DNA from: Lucifuga dentata
Lineage: Eukaryota; Chordata; Actinopteri; Ophidiiformes; Bythitidae
Assembly (NCBI GenBank): GCA_014773175.1
Contig: VXCM01000503.1
Span: forward strand, 222,625-286,624
Direction: 5' to 3'
Length of the DNA: 64,000 nt
Position 1 is the first letter of the stretch, and each line of letters starts with the position of its first letter. Positions 42,426 to 55,779 of this stretch are shown here, in pieces. The notes under the pieces are model-generated. The model had not been told where the DNA came from, did no database searches, and saw nothing but the letters and a program-made list of their open reading frames with translations. Both the position numbers and the translations under genes were made by a program.

Positions 42426-44616
42426 CAAACAGTGGTGGCATTTTATGAAGCAGTAAGTCATAGGTCCACAACATTTACCACGTGTGCATGCCCCTGACCT
42501 GACCTCTGCCCTCAGGTCAGTGTGCGAGTACACACCCAATACAGCTAAAGCAGTGAAGCTCATCAGTCTGTTGTTACCTAATCCAGCAACCTTTTATTGT
42601 TGAAGCTGAATATGCAGCAGCAGCAGCATAATATCAGACAAGATTAAAAGGTAGTATAATCTAATTCACCATCTTGGATAAACAAGTCTGGATTTAATTT
42701 GTGAAAGGCCTCTTTGCTGCTTCCTGAGGGTTTTCACCAGAACAGTTTTCACCAGAACTTGCTGTTTCAGTGTTAATTGCTAAGAGGTGGAAAGGTTTTT
42801 GGAACAAATTGTTAAGTTTGAGATACAATTTGGGTATTTATGTGGAAGAAATGACTAAAGTAGAGAAGAAAAAATGACTTCTGAAACTTGTGACAACCCA
42901 TCACTCAGTTACTTATGTCTTAACGTTTCTATGAAATTGATATGCAGTAGCTCAGGAATATCATGCAAGGAAAAATAACACACATATTTGCTTTATATTG
43001 GTAATTTTAGCAGAAATTATTTGTCATTTCGACTCAGTCATATGTGCTGTGTTATGGATCCGGTACAGGTCTGGATAGCGGTGCATGAAGTTGCATTTGA
43101 GCTGCTACATGATGTACCTCTGTTCAGAACTGCAGTGGGTTCATACTTACGAATTAGAGTAACAACCACATTTTATACAGTTTTTTAAACTTTTATTTAT
43201 TGTCCTATAATGTTAGGTGTTCATGAAGAAGCATTGTTGTTTCTTTTAGGATAAGTTGGTTTAGTTGGACACCCTGATTGATGCCTTTCTCCCCCCAACA
43301 CCCACAATAACGCTGTATGTAATGTCTCAAAATCCACCCAATTTAGAAGTGCCCTGCAGGAGTACCACAAGCCCTCTTCACACTTTGCCTATGCTGTAAG
43401 TATTTACACTGCATGCAATATCTTACATACAGTAAACACGTTGCTGCTTACAGATCAATACTTATGTAAGGGTGTGGGTGGTATTGCCATGAAAAGAGGG
43501 CTTTGGAAAAGGTCTGCAGTGCACATTTATACCTGCATACATATGTATTCGTACACGAGTGTGTGTGGACATAAAAATTATTAAAACGTGGTTGTCTGTG
43601 TCTGAATATCAATCATTATAACACTGATCAATCATTTCTTCTTGGTACAAATAATTGATCTCTCTCTCTCTCTGTCTCTCTCTCTCTCTTTCTCTCTGCC
43701 CAAGGCCGTTGCCATGGTTTCCAGCCCACGCTCAACCTGCTGTCTCTACTTCTGAATTTAAAGTGTATGCACGCATATGCACACACGTGCGCACACACAC
43801 ACCCCTTCACGCCCACACACGCATTACTTTCTGTTCACCATTCAATTAACATTAGATGGCCTATCTCTCCATTATTGGAAATGCTATTCAAATAATAACA
43901 CAGTATGTCTCTCTTTTAGGCCACTGCAATACCCTTAAGCAGAACTTTACAAACCAGTTCTACACAATGAGGCCTGAAGCAACTTACTTTCTATTCTGTT
44001 CATTCAGAGTATTAATAGAAACTAGAACTCATTTGCAAATGACTATTAATTTCCAGTTAGTTCTCAGTTATGAAATCCCTCTCAAGCCAGATTGTTTTGG
44101 CTCTTAGTTCTCAGGGCACTTTCAGACCTGTAGTGTGAACATTACAGGGACTGTGTAATGCATTTACCCAAATCAAAGCAGAAAAAAGATTACTATGCCA
44201 GGATGGGAAATAACAGAATTAGAATAATTTCGTAGGCATAGTCATCATTTGGGCCATAAATCAAACAAAACTATGAAAGCAGAATGGTGAATGTGACTTC
44301 AAGACAAAGTTGGAAAACTGCATATTGCTTTACATTACGCAAAGAGCACATGCAGCCTTCAAACTGTTTAACAGGAGAATGGAGTGCATATTGAGCATAA
44401 ACAACATATGTTGACCGTCAACGTGTTACAAGTTTTTCACAGCATCTATTTGAATTGCTATTGGTTAATGTTATCAACAGACCCCTAGCCCTCTCTAGTT
44501 CTAGATTAATCAATAGATGAGTGTGTCACGTTGGAGTTGGTTCAGAACTAGAGAACTAGTTCAGATTATGCTCAGACCACAAACAAGTTCCTTTTGACTG
44601 CACTGAGACCACTTCC

Positions 44617-44667
<51 letters not shown>

Positions 44668-46790
44668 NGACCTGTCCACATTAACCATACCAAGGGAGAA
44701 ATCAACACTAGTCTGAATGAACTGGACTAAACCATATAGGCGTGAAAGCATCCTTATCATAGTCTGCCATGAAATTTGGTTAAATGATACTAAACACACT
44801 AACCAGTGAATCTTTGATGCGACTCAAGAAATCTACATCTTTTAGTTTTATTAAAAGTTGCATACAACTATTGCCACAACTAAACTGCACATCCCTACAG
44901 AATATTTTAGCTGAACTAAACTAAGTTTGTCATATTTGGTCAGTGAAGTGTTTTATGTCCTACAATTTAATTTAAATATTTGTTATCTTCTCCATTAGAC
45001 CCATTCATTCTCTGCTAGCCCAAGACACCACGATGGATCTTTTGGCCAGGAACTATTCACTAGTCTTTTGTCATGTTTTCATTGAGTTGAGGCTAGCATT
45101 TCAATTTCAGCGATATGTTACAGTAAATCATACATTTGGATTCTGATATAGTAATTTCAGTTACATTAATTTAGGTTGAGGAAAATAAGGTAACAGTGTT
45201 TATTGCCTAAATATTTGAATATGGTCTGAAGCTGTGCTGACAGTAGGTCACTTTAGTAATTAAAGGTCTGGGTTCAATTACAACATACCACCCGACCTCA
45301 ACCCACCCACTATCTAGCTGCCATGGCAACCTGGCAGGCATGCTGGATGAGCATCTGCGCTGCTCACACACACTTCCAAATAATTCCACACTTCAAAAGG
45401 CGTACACATAGCCAAACACAGTCAAAAATACACACTGCAAAGGTGTCAGAAAAGCAAAGATTGTCAACAGATGTGTCCTCTTTTCTTAAAAAATGATCAA
45501 AGAAACTACCCATGTAACATCCCATATAAAATCAAACAAATTGTGAAAATGGGCATCAATCCTTCAGCGTGATCCCTGCTGCGACTCTCACATCATTACA
45601 GGACTCACAGCACAGTCCCATAATACGATATATCATTTTCCATTCTTAGTGGTTACTCAGCCTTAGGGATGATTTATGCTGCTTTTACCTGAGGTTATGG
45701 TAAGGCCAGTGAGAGCAGAACAAACAGTTTTTTAACCTACTTGCTAAAAAGTTTTGATGGGAACTTCTGTGTTTCTCTTTCCTCTGAGGACTTAGAAAAT
45801 GTGATCTTGGGAAAGACACGATGGATTGCAGAAATAAAGGATCAACTTGATTTGTGGCAACAACATGAGTGTTAAAATGTGTCCCCTAAACGTGTACAGG
45901 TATTACTTCATCCACTTTTTCAAGGTTTGAAAGTTGGGACTCTGGTTGAATTGGTGGGATCTGTCTGCGTGTAGTTTTCTGTTTTGGCCAAATCATGAAG
46001 TGTGTGTGCTCTCCACAGACCAGACTCAATAATGTCATAATGTGTGGGGTGTCTCACATTTTTAACATCTGATTAAAAATCTTGTCATGTAAACTAGACT
46101 TTAGCTCTTACAAGTCATATAATGAAATATAGAAGCAAAAAAAACAAAAAACAAAACAAAAAACAAAAGGGATAATCGATGGGGGTTCATAACTTTTAGG
46201 AGTAAGCGTTTAGGAAGTGTATGATGAGATTTTTTTTGCAATTTGAATGGAAAGTAATAAGCAGCTGAGCCATGATCCCTCATCTATCAACAGCTTCCAA
46301 CAAACGAGGGCAAAGTTCACCATGACAACAGCAAAACTCAACTCTTAAACCAAATGTCAAAAATGTTTCACACACAGACACACTGACACACACAGACACA
46401 CGGTCTGACTAAATTCAGACCGCGTGTGACAGAGAGAGAAAGAGAGAGAGAGGGAGAAAGAATACCAATGCCAATTCTCCAATTTTCCAAGGTTTCCACT
46501 GCATTTTAATGCCATCTGTCTTATTTTCTCCAAACAAAAAAAATAATCAATATAAAGGGACTGACTGGCCTCGCTGGGTGCCTGACAGGATTTCCAGATT
46601 TTAACTATATTTACACACAACCCAAGTCACAAAAGTGTTTATCTGCTTGCTGTCACCTATAGCCACAATGGCCAAGATGTGAAGGGATAATACATAGAGC
46701 AAAGTATAGCTGTAGTTTCTATTATATATATATATATCTATATATATCTATATATATACATACATATATATGAAATACTTTTATTTTGCA
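42426..46790. other. grm5 long intron, second part
   Basis: No exon or RNA gene seen. Contains (CT)n at 43662-43696, poly(A) with an N at 44622-44668, and (AT)n with TATATC at 46722-46770. Confidence 0.6.
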
Positions 46791-46799
46791 TTATTTTTG

Positions 46800-47120
46800 A
46801 ATTTAATATAACATTTTTCATTACAAATGATAATATCATCTTAACAATTTGAGTGAAAAGTTGAATCTTTGAAAAATGTACATGAATTTCAGAATATCTT
46901 AGTTTTTGGTATGCCCCCCTTTTGCTTTAATGACAGTATACACAGAGCTGGCATGGACTCCACAGGTTTGTGCAAAACCTGATGACCCAAGTTATCCCAG
47001 CATGATTTGACAATGTTCTAAAGAGCTTGTTGTGATGTCAGACTTTCTGATTATTTCCAGATTTACATGGAAAACATCACAGATTTTCAGTGTGGTCTCA
47101 GACTTTTGGACCCCACTGTA
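46800..47120 (-). mobile_element. Tc1/mariner-type remnant, 3' end of transposase
   Basis: Read on the minus strand it starts at a TIR-like TACAGTGGGGTCCAAAAGTC. Further on it encodes VLHKPVESMPA and, one frame over, a KAKGGHTK-like tail. These are the usual C-terminal residues of a Tc1-type transposase, here frameshifted. The other terminal repeat was not found, so it is a truncated, dead copy. Confidence 0.7.
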
Positions 47121-47451
47121 TATGAAAGTATATGTACATGGAACACTGCAAGGCTTGTGTCCATGTGTGTGCCCAACTCTGTGACTACATGAGTGATCAG
47201 ACCATTCAATAACACACACACACACACACACCACAGCAGATCAGCCAATGCCTGCCTACCTTGCCAGTAGGTTCATAATTACTCATCTATCACTGCCACA
47301 CTTCATTACGTCTTTTTTCTCAAACTCTTCTCTCTTTCTTTTTGCTCTAGATCAGCTCTTTTCTCTCTTCATTTCTTCAACTCTATACCAGCTTGCTCCT
47401 TCTTTTTCTCTTCTGTCTAACTTTCAATCTTCCTTACTCCAACGCTTTATA

Positions 47452-47500
<49 letters not shown>

Positions 47501-50410
47501 ATACACAATATACAAATAACAAAATGAACAAACCAAGTTTTCTAGAAAGACAAAGAAAAAAACTTCTCCCAAAAAAACAACAAAAGGAAAAATAACCTTG
47601 TGTGAGGCAATTAAAAAAAAAACCTCTCTCTCCTCAGATAGTGTGCAGTAGGAGGCTTAAGTAGCATAACAGCAAATTGCAAAGTAAATACAGAAAGTTA
47701 TAAGAGCAGTAGAAAATACAAGATACAACAATGGGATTATAATCCAGCAATGGGGTTATTATAGTTCAATACTAATGTCATATCTCTAATCCATTTAATT
47801 GCTTGCTCTCTGTTATAACCTCTCTTACCCTCCTGATAATGGTTTGCCCATCGTTCTTATTGCATTTCTCTTCTCTTTCCATTTTTTTCTCAGTTTCCCA
47901 CTTCTTTTTTACTCATCTCTATTTCTCTATTCTGTTTTTCTGTCTCTTCTTTTAGCCATCAGCGTTTCCTCTCTTGTCAAATCGCCATTATTTGTTTTCA
48001 TGACTGTTACTACAGTTTTTCACACACCCTTAACTACACTGACAGATAATCTCTCAAATGCGTGGACAAATGAGAAAAATAATGTCTGATGTTGTTAGAC
48101 ACACATAAATTAAATTCATAGTGCACAAATAAAACACATCATAGCTGTCAGGTGAAAATCAATGTACCATCTCCAAAACATGAACTCTTCAGAATGGAGA
48201 ACAGTCTGGTTTGGACTGATTAACAGGAATTTGTGAGTTTCAAAACATTTCATAGAATTCAAGATTTCATAAACAGCAGAATTCTTTCAACCCTTTGAAC
48301 ATTTAATCCTTTAACTGAATTTAATAAATATTTTGAATTAAGTGGTTTTCACCTTACTGTCACAACATTAGTAGTTCATTTGCTTACAGTCATATGGCGT
48401 CATTCCCATTTGTGACCATTAATTAACCCCGATAACCCAAACTATAAGCTCAGACACCAAAGTGGCCACCAAAAATAAATCCTCCAAGTATCCTGATTTT
48501 GGAAATGCTCTTACTTGCTCAGCTGTCTTCAGATAAAATTCACACACTTCCTCTCATCCACACACAAATGCTTTGCCCAGGCTAGTTTAGGCATAGAAAG
48601 TGCATTTTAGAATAGGGCAACGCTTGCTTTCCCTTGTGCTTCAGACACAAGTTTGATATGTGACGAGGGACAGTGACAAAAAGCTGTCGAAAAGAGAGAG
48701 CACAGACACAGCATGTGATGTGAAAGAGTCTCAAAGATATTTGTGTGTGTATGATACTTATAGATGAGTGAGAATAGTGTGTGTGTCTGTGTGTGCATGA
48801 GAGAAATGCGTGAATGTGTTGGAAGATAAAGTAAGATACAGTTACATGATACATAATCTACATTAATGGCCAGTCAATCTGAATGGACATGAATTAACAA
48901 GGGATTACTTACAATGCTGTTAATTTATTGATGTTACAGTCTACAGTCACTCTTAGTTAAAAAAAACAAACAAAAAAAAAAAAAACAGTTTAAAACCTTA
49001 TTTAATGTTTAAAATAGTTAAGGTGTTAAAATGTACAATTTCATTAAATCTATTTCATGCTTAAAATAGTTAAGAAGCTAAGGAAAACAGAATTCAGAAT
49101 AATTAAAATTTTAATGTTAAATATGTTTAAAACAAAATATTTCATGTCATTGTCTTTTCATTATAAATCATTATTCTTTGATCATCCATCTGTTGTCAGT
49201 TTATCAGCAGGATGTATCATTCTTTGATCAGTTGGTTTTTGATCGATTGGTTTGGCCTCCGTAAGGATACCGAAAGAGATCACGGTCTTTTTTCTTCATT
49301 TGCAAATACACCTCAATGACAAAAACATACAACTGTTCCACTGTGTGATCAAACAAATGTCTAAGGTCTAACAAATGCAGGATGAGCAGACTGAGTGTGT
49401 AAAAATAAAATATAGTGGAGTTTGGAGAAATAATAAAAACAAAGATGTACAGAGCTGTACAAACTGATTCTAACTAAAGACTAAATGTACAGAGTGAATA
49501 ACAGGTTACAAAAGGATACAAACCAATAATTTTAATTTGAGGTATAAACTTAAAAAAAAAAAAGTTTAAAAAAATGGAGAGGAGAGCAAATCTGACCACA
49601 GGTCAACAAAGAAAAGGATAGGACAGAGAGTTGCCGTGACAGCACAGTGAGAATAATAGATTATCCTGGATTACTTTGTCCTTCTTTTATAATACACACA
49701 TAGCAAAAAAAAAAAAAAAAANAAAAAAAAAAAAAAAAGTGACATTCAAACATCTCATTCAACCCATTTGCTACCCAGTGGTGTGTAAGGTGGAGGGACA
49801 GAGGGAAAGTGATGGAAACAGAATGCCCTGTCCTCAACTAATGGAGAGAAATGATCTGTTGAAGTCATATTTCTTTTTGGTATGACAGTTTCATTTTTAT
49901 AATGCTGTCCTCAGAGATGTGTATTCACCTTTGGGGCCTGTTCAAATTCACTCTATCAATGTTTGCCATGAGGAGGGTGTCCTTCAAGGACATCACAAAA
50001 CCAATGAAGTAAAACATTCAGCATGTGGAAGTGTAACAAACACAGCTAAAGGCCACATTGCTGCATTTTTAAGAAAAAAAAACAAAAAACACAAGGACAT
50101 ATAGGTTCACAAAGCTTTAAATGTTGTGCATAAAACATCTGCAATGGTTCAGTGCAGTGGTACAACGGCCAAGGCAGCACAATTGAAAAAGCCATTTCAA
50201 TTTGCATTTCGCAACTAATTCATTTTCAGTGGAGCAAAGTATGGAGTAGAAGGAGATAGAAATAGGAAATCTGGAAAGCCAAAAAAAAAAAAAAAANAAA
50301 AAAAAAAAAAAAAAGCTGCAGGTCAAATGCAGGTCAGAGAAAAAGAAGAAGGAGAAGGAAAGGTGAAATAAATAAACAGAAAGAGTTATTCAGTGGAGAG
50401 AAAATTACTT
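47121..50410. other. grm5 long intron, third part
   Basis: No exon seen. Contains (CA)n at 47213-47233, (CT)n at 47454-47500 and poly(A) runs with single Ns at 49704-49738 and 50281-50313. Confidence 0.6.
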
Positions 50411-50494
50411 AATACCATTAGCTGGACACTTTTATCCAGAGTACTTAACTACATAAGGTGCCTTAGTATGCTGAGCTGAATCACAAACATGCCA

Positions 50495-51010
50495 TGCTCA
50501 AGTTATCCATCCAGCCATCTATTTTCCACTGCTTATCCCAGTTCAGCTCACAGCCAACAGCAGGCTGAGCAAAGTAGCTTCAATGTCGCTCTTTCTAAGC
50601 ACATCTTCCAACTCTTCCTGCGGGATCCCATCTATCCCAAGATAGATGAGATTTATTATCCCTCCAGCAAATTCTCGGTCTGCCCGTGGTCTCCTCCCAG
50701 TTGGATCTTCGCAGAATTCCACCTTCCTTGATTAGATGCCTGAACCACCTCAGCTGGTTCCTTTCAACACAAAGGAGAAGTGGTTCTAGTCTGAGGTCCC
50801 TCCTGATGTCCGGGCTCTTCGCCCTGTTCCCAAAAGTGAGTTCTAATACCCTGCAGAGGAAATTCATTTAGTCTGCTTGTATCTGCAATCTTATTCTCTC
50901 AGGTGCTACCCAGAGCTAATGGAAACCTGAGTGTTGGAACATAGCTCCACTGAGAGCTTCGCCTTGATACTCGTCTCTCTCATCATCATGACAGTCCGGT
51001 ACATCATGGC
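50495..51010 (-). pseudogene. Non-LTR retrotransposon RT C-terminal fragment
   Basis: The minus strand reads GNRAKSPDIRRDLRLEPLLL, then RNQLRWFRHLI and GRPRICWRDNKSHLSWDR, the usual 3' end of a CR1/L2/Rex1-like LINE. Just past it lies the tail CATCCAGCCATCTATTTTCC on the plus strand, typical of such fish elements. Upstream KAKLS-like codons continue to about 51010 with stops and frameshifts. Family call by motif style. Confidence 0.75.
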
Positions 51011-52601
51011 AGACACGGCACCAATCAACCCAACAATCTCAAGCTATGCTCTAACTATGAAAGCATTTTCTTTTCTGCTAATGTGAACAAAAAAATTGGA
51101 CACTCATAACATGTTCAGAACAAAAATGTAAAGGATAGATGACATTTGCATTTTAATTTTCACTGTGCAGAAATGAAAATTTGATTGATGCCAGTTCTAT
51201 TAAATTGAATTCATATCCCCCTCTCTGTGAAAAGCACAAAACAATTATGTCTAAAAGGCAACATTAGGTTATTCAGTTCAGTTCAAGGATCACACAAATA
51301 CAAAACTGCTATTTCAAATGATGTTTTGCATCTTCGTTCAAATATTAATGTGACCATCTCCATTTTAATACTGGCTGACAAATTGCTGGAGCTTGAAAAA
51401 AAAAATCAGCAGGGTCTTTGCATCTGAATTTGACTTAGGTCATCATTTTGTGGGCGCTGAGCACAAAATGCAGTTGACCATTTGCATTTCCATTTGAATT
51501 AGCATTTTAACTGCTAGCTATTGAGCAAAATAAATCAAAGATTGAAACGGAAAGACCAAAAAAGTAGGAGGTAGGCCAGACTTAGGAGCCATGAAAAAAG
51601 AAAGAGAAGGAGAACGAGAATAAATAGAGATGGGTGTAAATGCCAAGGGTGGAGAGTGAAATAGAAGAAGACTACAAGGGACAGAAGATGGATGAGTGCA
51701 GATAACAGACATTACTCCCCTCCAGCTGGGGTCTTTGTCTGGACGCAGTCAGCTGCGAGAGTAATACACACATAGATATCCAGTATACATGCGAGTTTCC
51801 CAGTGTACAAGTTAATATCTCAGCCATAAAAATGGACTTATGGTTTCATGCTCTGTCCCGTTTTCAGCCATTGATCAAGACAATGAACTAATACCTGATC
51901 ACTCATTTCAAGCTGCTCTGCACAAGAGATAAGAGAATCAGCTAAATGGCATCATTATAAACTACAGCTGCAGGTTCATATCTAAATGCCCTGCTACTCC
52001 AAAAGTGTAAGATGTTGGATGTACTGCTACTCAAAGCCATGAGTTGGTGTAATTAAATATGGAGTATAGGATACTGTGGAGTAAACCCTTAATAGCTAAG
52101 GAGAAATTACAACTAATACTGCAGCGGAGTAACAAAAACAGAACAACAGAGAACAACAAACTGAGCAAGACTGCAAAGGGCAAGGGAAAGACAATGAGAA
52201 TTGTGAGAGACATCAGAAGAAGTGGAAAGGTTAAAAGATATAGTCCAGGGAGATGAGAAAGGATGTAAAGTGCCACAGACATGATCTCAAGAGACAGAAC
52301 AAGTGAAAAGAGAGGGAGCAAAACAGAGAGAGACTTGTGTTTCAAGTAGCTGGATGAGAATCTGTTCTTGGTGAGGTTGAGAATGAGAAGGAGGAATAAA
52401 GTTTGAAGCGAGGGAGAGCAGAGCAGTGGGGAGAGAAAGAAACAGAGAAATAATGTCAAGGGGAAAGAGTTAGAGAGAGACAGAGGCTGTATATTTTGCC
52501 GTACCTCCTGGTCTGGTCTCATCATTTTTTATTGCTTCACACATAAAAGCTTCATCTCTCATATTCACCACAGTGGGCAACATAATATCACCTGCTGAGG
52601 T

Positions 52602-52645
<44 letters not shown>

Positions 52646-53325
52646 NCTCTCTCTCTCTCTCTCTCCTCATCATGGTCTTTTGGTCTCTCTTCATCTTCCT
52701 GATACTGAGGCAATGTCTGAACCTAAGACTAGGCTGTGATGTACAGCACAATAAAGTCTACTGAAGGGATGCTGTGAAGATAAAGTTTCATAAAATGTGT
52801 TCATATTTTCACTACAGTAGACTGACGATACATTTTTTTTTAAAAAAAAACATTATATGAGTTTTAATTGCACACCATTATTAAATTCAGTCATAGGCCA
52901 TCAATATTTGAGAGAGTGTAATGTCTAACGTCAAGTCACGAGTTTGGGTGCGCACACACACTGTAACCACTACAACACACTGTTCTCCATACAAACTCAT
53001 TAATGGACAATCTTGTAACCTAATGATGGCCTTGTGGCTTTTGAACCAGAAGTCAGCTACACGATCGCAATAATTACACTGGTTAAATATAGAGACACAC
53101 ACACACGCACCGCCAGCTTGTCTATTTGATAGCAGGGATTAGCAAGGCGAGGTGCAGCTAATGCCCTGCAATAAGACCTCCAGCTTATTGCCCACAGAAT
53201 CATATGTTTGTGTGATTTCATGAATGCGTATTAGAGAGGGAAAGAGAGATAGAGAGAGAGAGAGAGAGAGGGAGGGAGGACAGAAAATTAGCTGCATGTT
53301 ATTCTGAACTTTAATGACGTTTTTT
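51011..53325. other. grm5 long intron, fourth part
   Basis: No exon seen. Contains a (CT)n run with an N at 52604-52665 and (GA)n at 53248-53272. Confidence 0.6.
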
Positions 53326-53371
53326 AATGAAAGTTGTGATACCACATCTCAGTGGTATCACAACTTTCATT
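53326..53371. repeat. Perfect 20-bp inverted repeat with 6-base loop
   Basis: Positions 53326-53345 pair without mismatch with 53352-53371 (stem AATGAAAGTTGTGATACCAC). The loop is ATCTCA. Confidence 0.95.
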
Positions 53372-53416
53372 CTGCATCTCTCTTTCTATACTTTTCTTGG
53401 TCTCTCTGTCTCCTGT

Positions 53417-53430
53417 GTTGCTATGGTAAC
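53417..53430. promoter_or_regulatory. X-box (RFX-type) motif
   Basis: GTTGCTATGGTAAC is a near-palindromic match to the RFX consensus. It lies in the long grm5 intron and may mark an enhancer; function is not shown. Confidence 0.35.
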
Positions 53431-55743
53431 AAGCTGTGCGGGGGCTGTGATGTGGCACACATCTCACCCATCTCAGAGCTCACCGGAAGCAAGAGAAAGC
53501 AAGGAAGACAGAGACAAATGGATTAAGGGAATGTATGTGTGCGTGTGTGTGTGTTTGTGTGTGTGTGTGTGTCTAAATGATAGCAGCTGAAAACATTGTA
53601 ACCTGTTGCTACAAAAATTTTAACATGGAGTACTTGTTTGAAGGTCGACACAATATTGAAAATCTGTATAATGCTGCAAAATGAGAGATGACATCTTAAC
53701 ATCTTAAAATTGGAATCTAAATATCATTCTGAATCAGAATCAATCTGCATTGATAATAAAGAATTTTACTGTGTTATGATAAGGCTGTTTGGGTTGATGA
53801 TAAAATTGGCCACCACCTGCAGATTGCTGTCAATCAAATGCTTATTGGTGTTGCAAATAATTATATATTACAGCCAGTTACATCATATGAGTCATAAAGT
53901 CATTATAGGTTAAATAGTGAGAGGTCTACATGTCATATTTAAATGGAGTGTGAATATGATCTCAGTGGTCCTGATTAACCTGATTCTTTTACCAAGACTG
54001 CCCCTGAAAGTGACAAAAATATTACTGTAGTATTATGATTATGGATGCTGTAATACAGATCTCTTATATCATACTATGATTTTTACCATTGTGATATGAA
54101 CCACAGTATCAGAATTGAGAAAGCTGACTTTGCAGGCATCATGTAATATTCTTTGTAATATTGCTAACCAATATCGGCACCAACAAATGTCTGTAGCGTG
54201 AAATTACAAATAAATTCATGCAGAAGTTGAGCTGTGTGCAATGCTGGCATAGTTTACTGAATGCATATATGGTAAGATGTCTAAAATTCTTAAAATCACT
54301 TCTTGGCATGTAGTGTTTTGTCAAAAACTTCTACCTTGTCTGTATCTCTCTGCATGAATGACTTGCGGCTCCTGGGATTGGCTCATTTTTCGCTCAACAG
54401 TATCTCGACAGATGCCAGCATGCCATCACTCATTTCCTCAAACAAGATCAGCCAATTCCAATCTGTTTCCATTTAATATTTTATTTCATTTGATTTGTCT
54501 TGCTGTAATTCATTTTCATGTTAGTCAACTGAAAAAGGCAATATGATGAATCAAATACAAACATCTGTTTTAATATGTCATGAACAGCTACGTTTTTACA
54601 AGTCAAACTGTAAGATAAAAGGAACAGATATTAACTGCCTTCTGTCCATTGGTCTGTGTCATGTAATCTCATTTCTTCCAACTGTTCCTGTATGCTGTTG
54701 TTCACAGATTAGAAAACCAATTTCAGAATGTGGTATTGAACAAACTGAGCAGATTCTTAGTTACACCTTCTCTCCATTTTCACATCTTTTGTTTCACTGG
54801 GGGTCTGCCATTTATCACAGTTCATATTTCTCTTAATTACCTTAGTCCGGTGCAGACTGAGCTAAATAAAGGAGCAATTCATTTCCTGTCCAGCCACTTC
54901 ATAAGTGAACAGTGCAAATCTGTAGTGATATCCTTTCAACTGTGCGATGGACAAAGAGCAAGTGTATTTGGATTAGAAAAGAAAGAAAAAGAGAGGGATG
55001 GAAAAAGTTTAGTACATGGTGAGAGAAGTCCAGTGTAAATAGTTGGAGAGATGGAAGATGCAGAAAACAGGCATTACCTGTCTCCTTTGAGGAAATTAAG
55101 GAACTTAGTCTCCATTAATTTATGTGAATTTAATATCAGTGTAATATTTGAATATTTAGAACACTGCCATTCTTTGGGAAATAAGTGATATCTCAATAAT
55201 TAAATAGAAAAAAACCCTTCAGATTCCATTGTGGATTAGTGTGTGTGCGCTCACATGGATTTCAGCATGCTCCTCCGTGCTGACGTAACAGACTGTTTAA
55301 TCCCACGGCGTAAATCTCAAAAAATGAGCAGCCAAATGCTCAACTGAGAGCTCAAAACTGTCATAAAGAGCAAACACAATTCACTGTACAAATTCACAGA
55401 TACATACACACACGGCATGACAGAGATACACACTGGTTAACCTACTTTACAGCACCGTCTCTTCCCTCTCCCACTGTCTCCCTCTCACTTTGATTGTCTC
55501 GCTCCCTCTTTACCTCGTATCATCTAATTCTCAGCACTTTTCCCATCACAGAGCTTTAGGAGGATAAGAACATTCCCTAAGAGAGCAATAAGGGGGAGAC
55601 TGTGTGTGTGTGTGTGTGTGTATATACACATTCAGTTTTAGCATACAAGTCAGCAAGTGTGTATTTCTAAGTGTGTGTAAGAGTGCATCTGTTTATCTAT
55701 TTTATGTGTACTGTATGTTTGTCCATATGTGTACGTGCGTGTG

Positions 55744-55779
<36 letters not shown>

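Noticed and set aside
50415..50465. AGCTGGACACTTTTATCCAGAG-like block resembling a conserved fish SINE tail
   Set aside because: Too short and diverged to call an element from sequence alone; no tRNA-like head with A/B boxes was identified.
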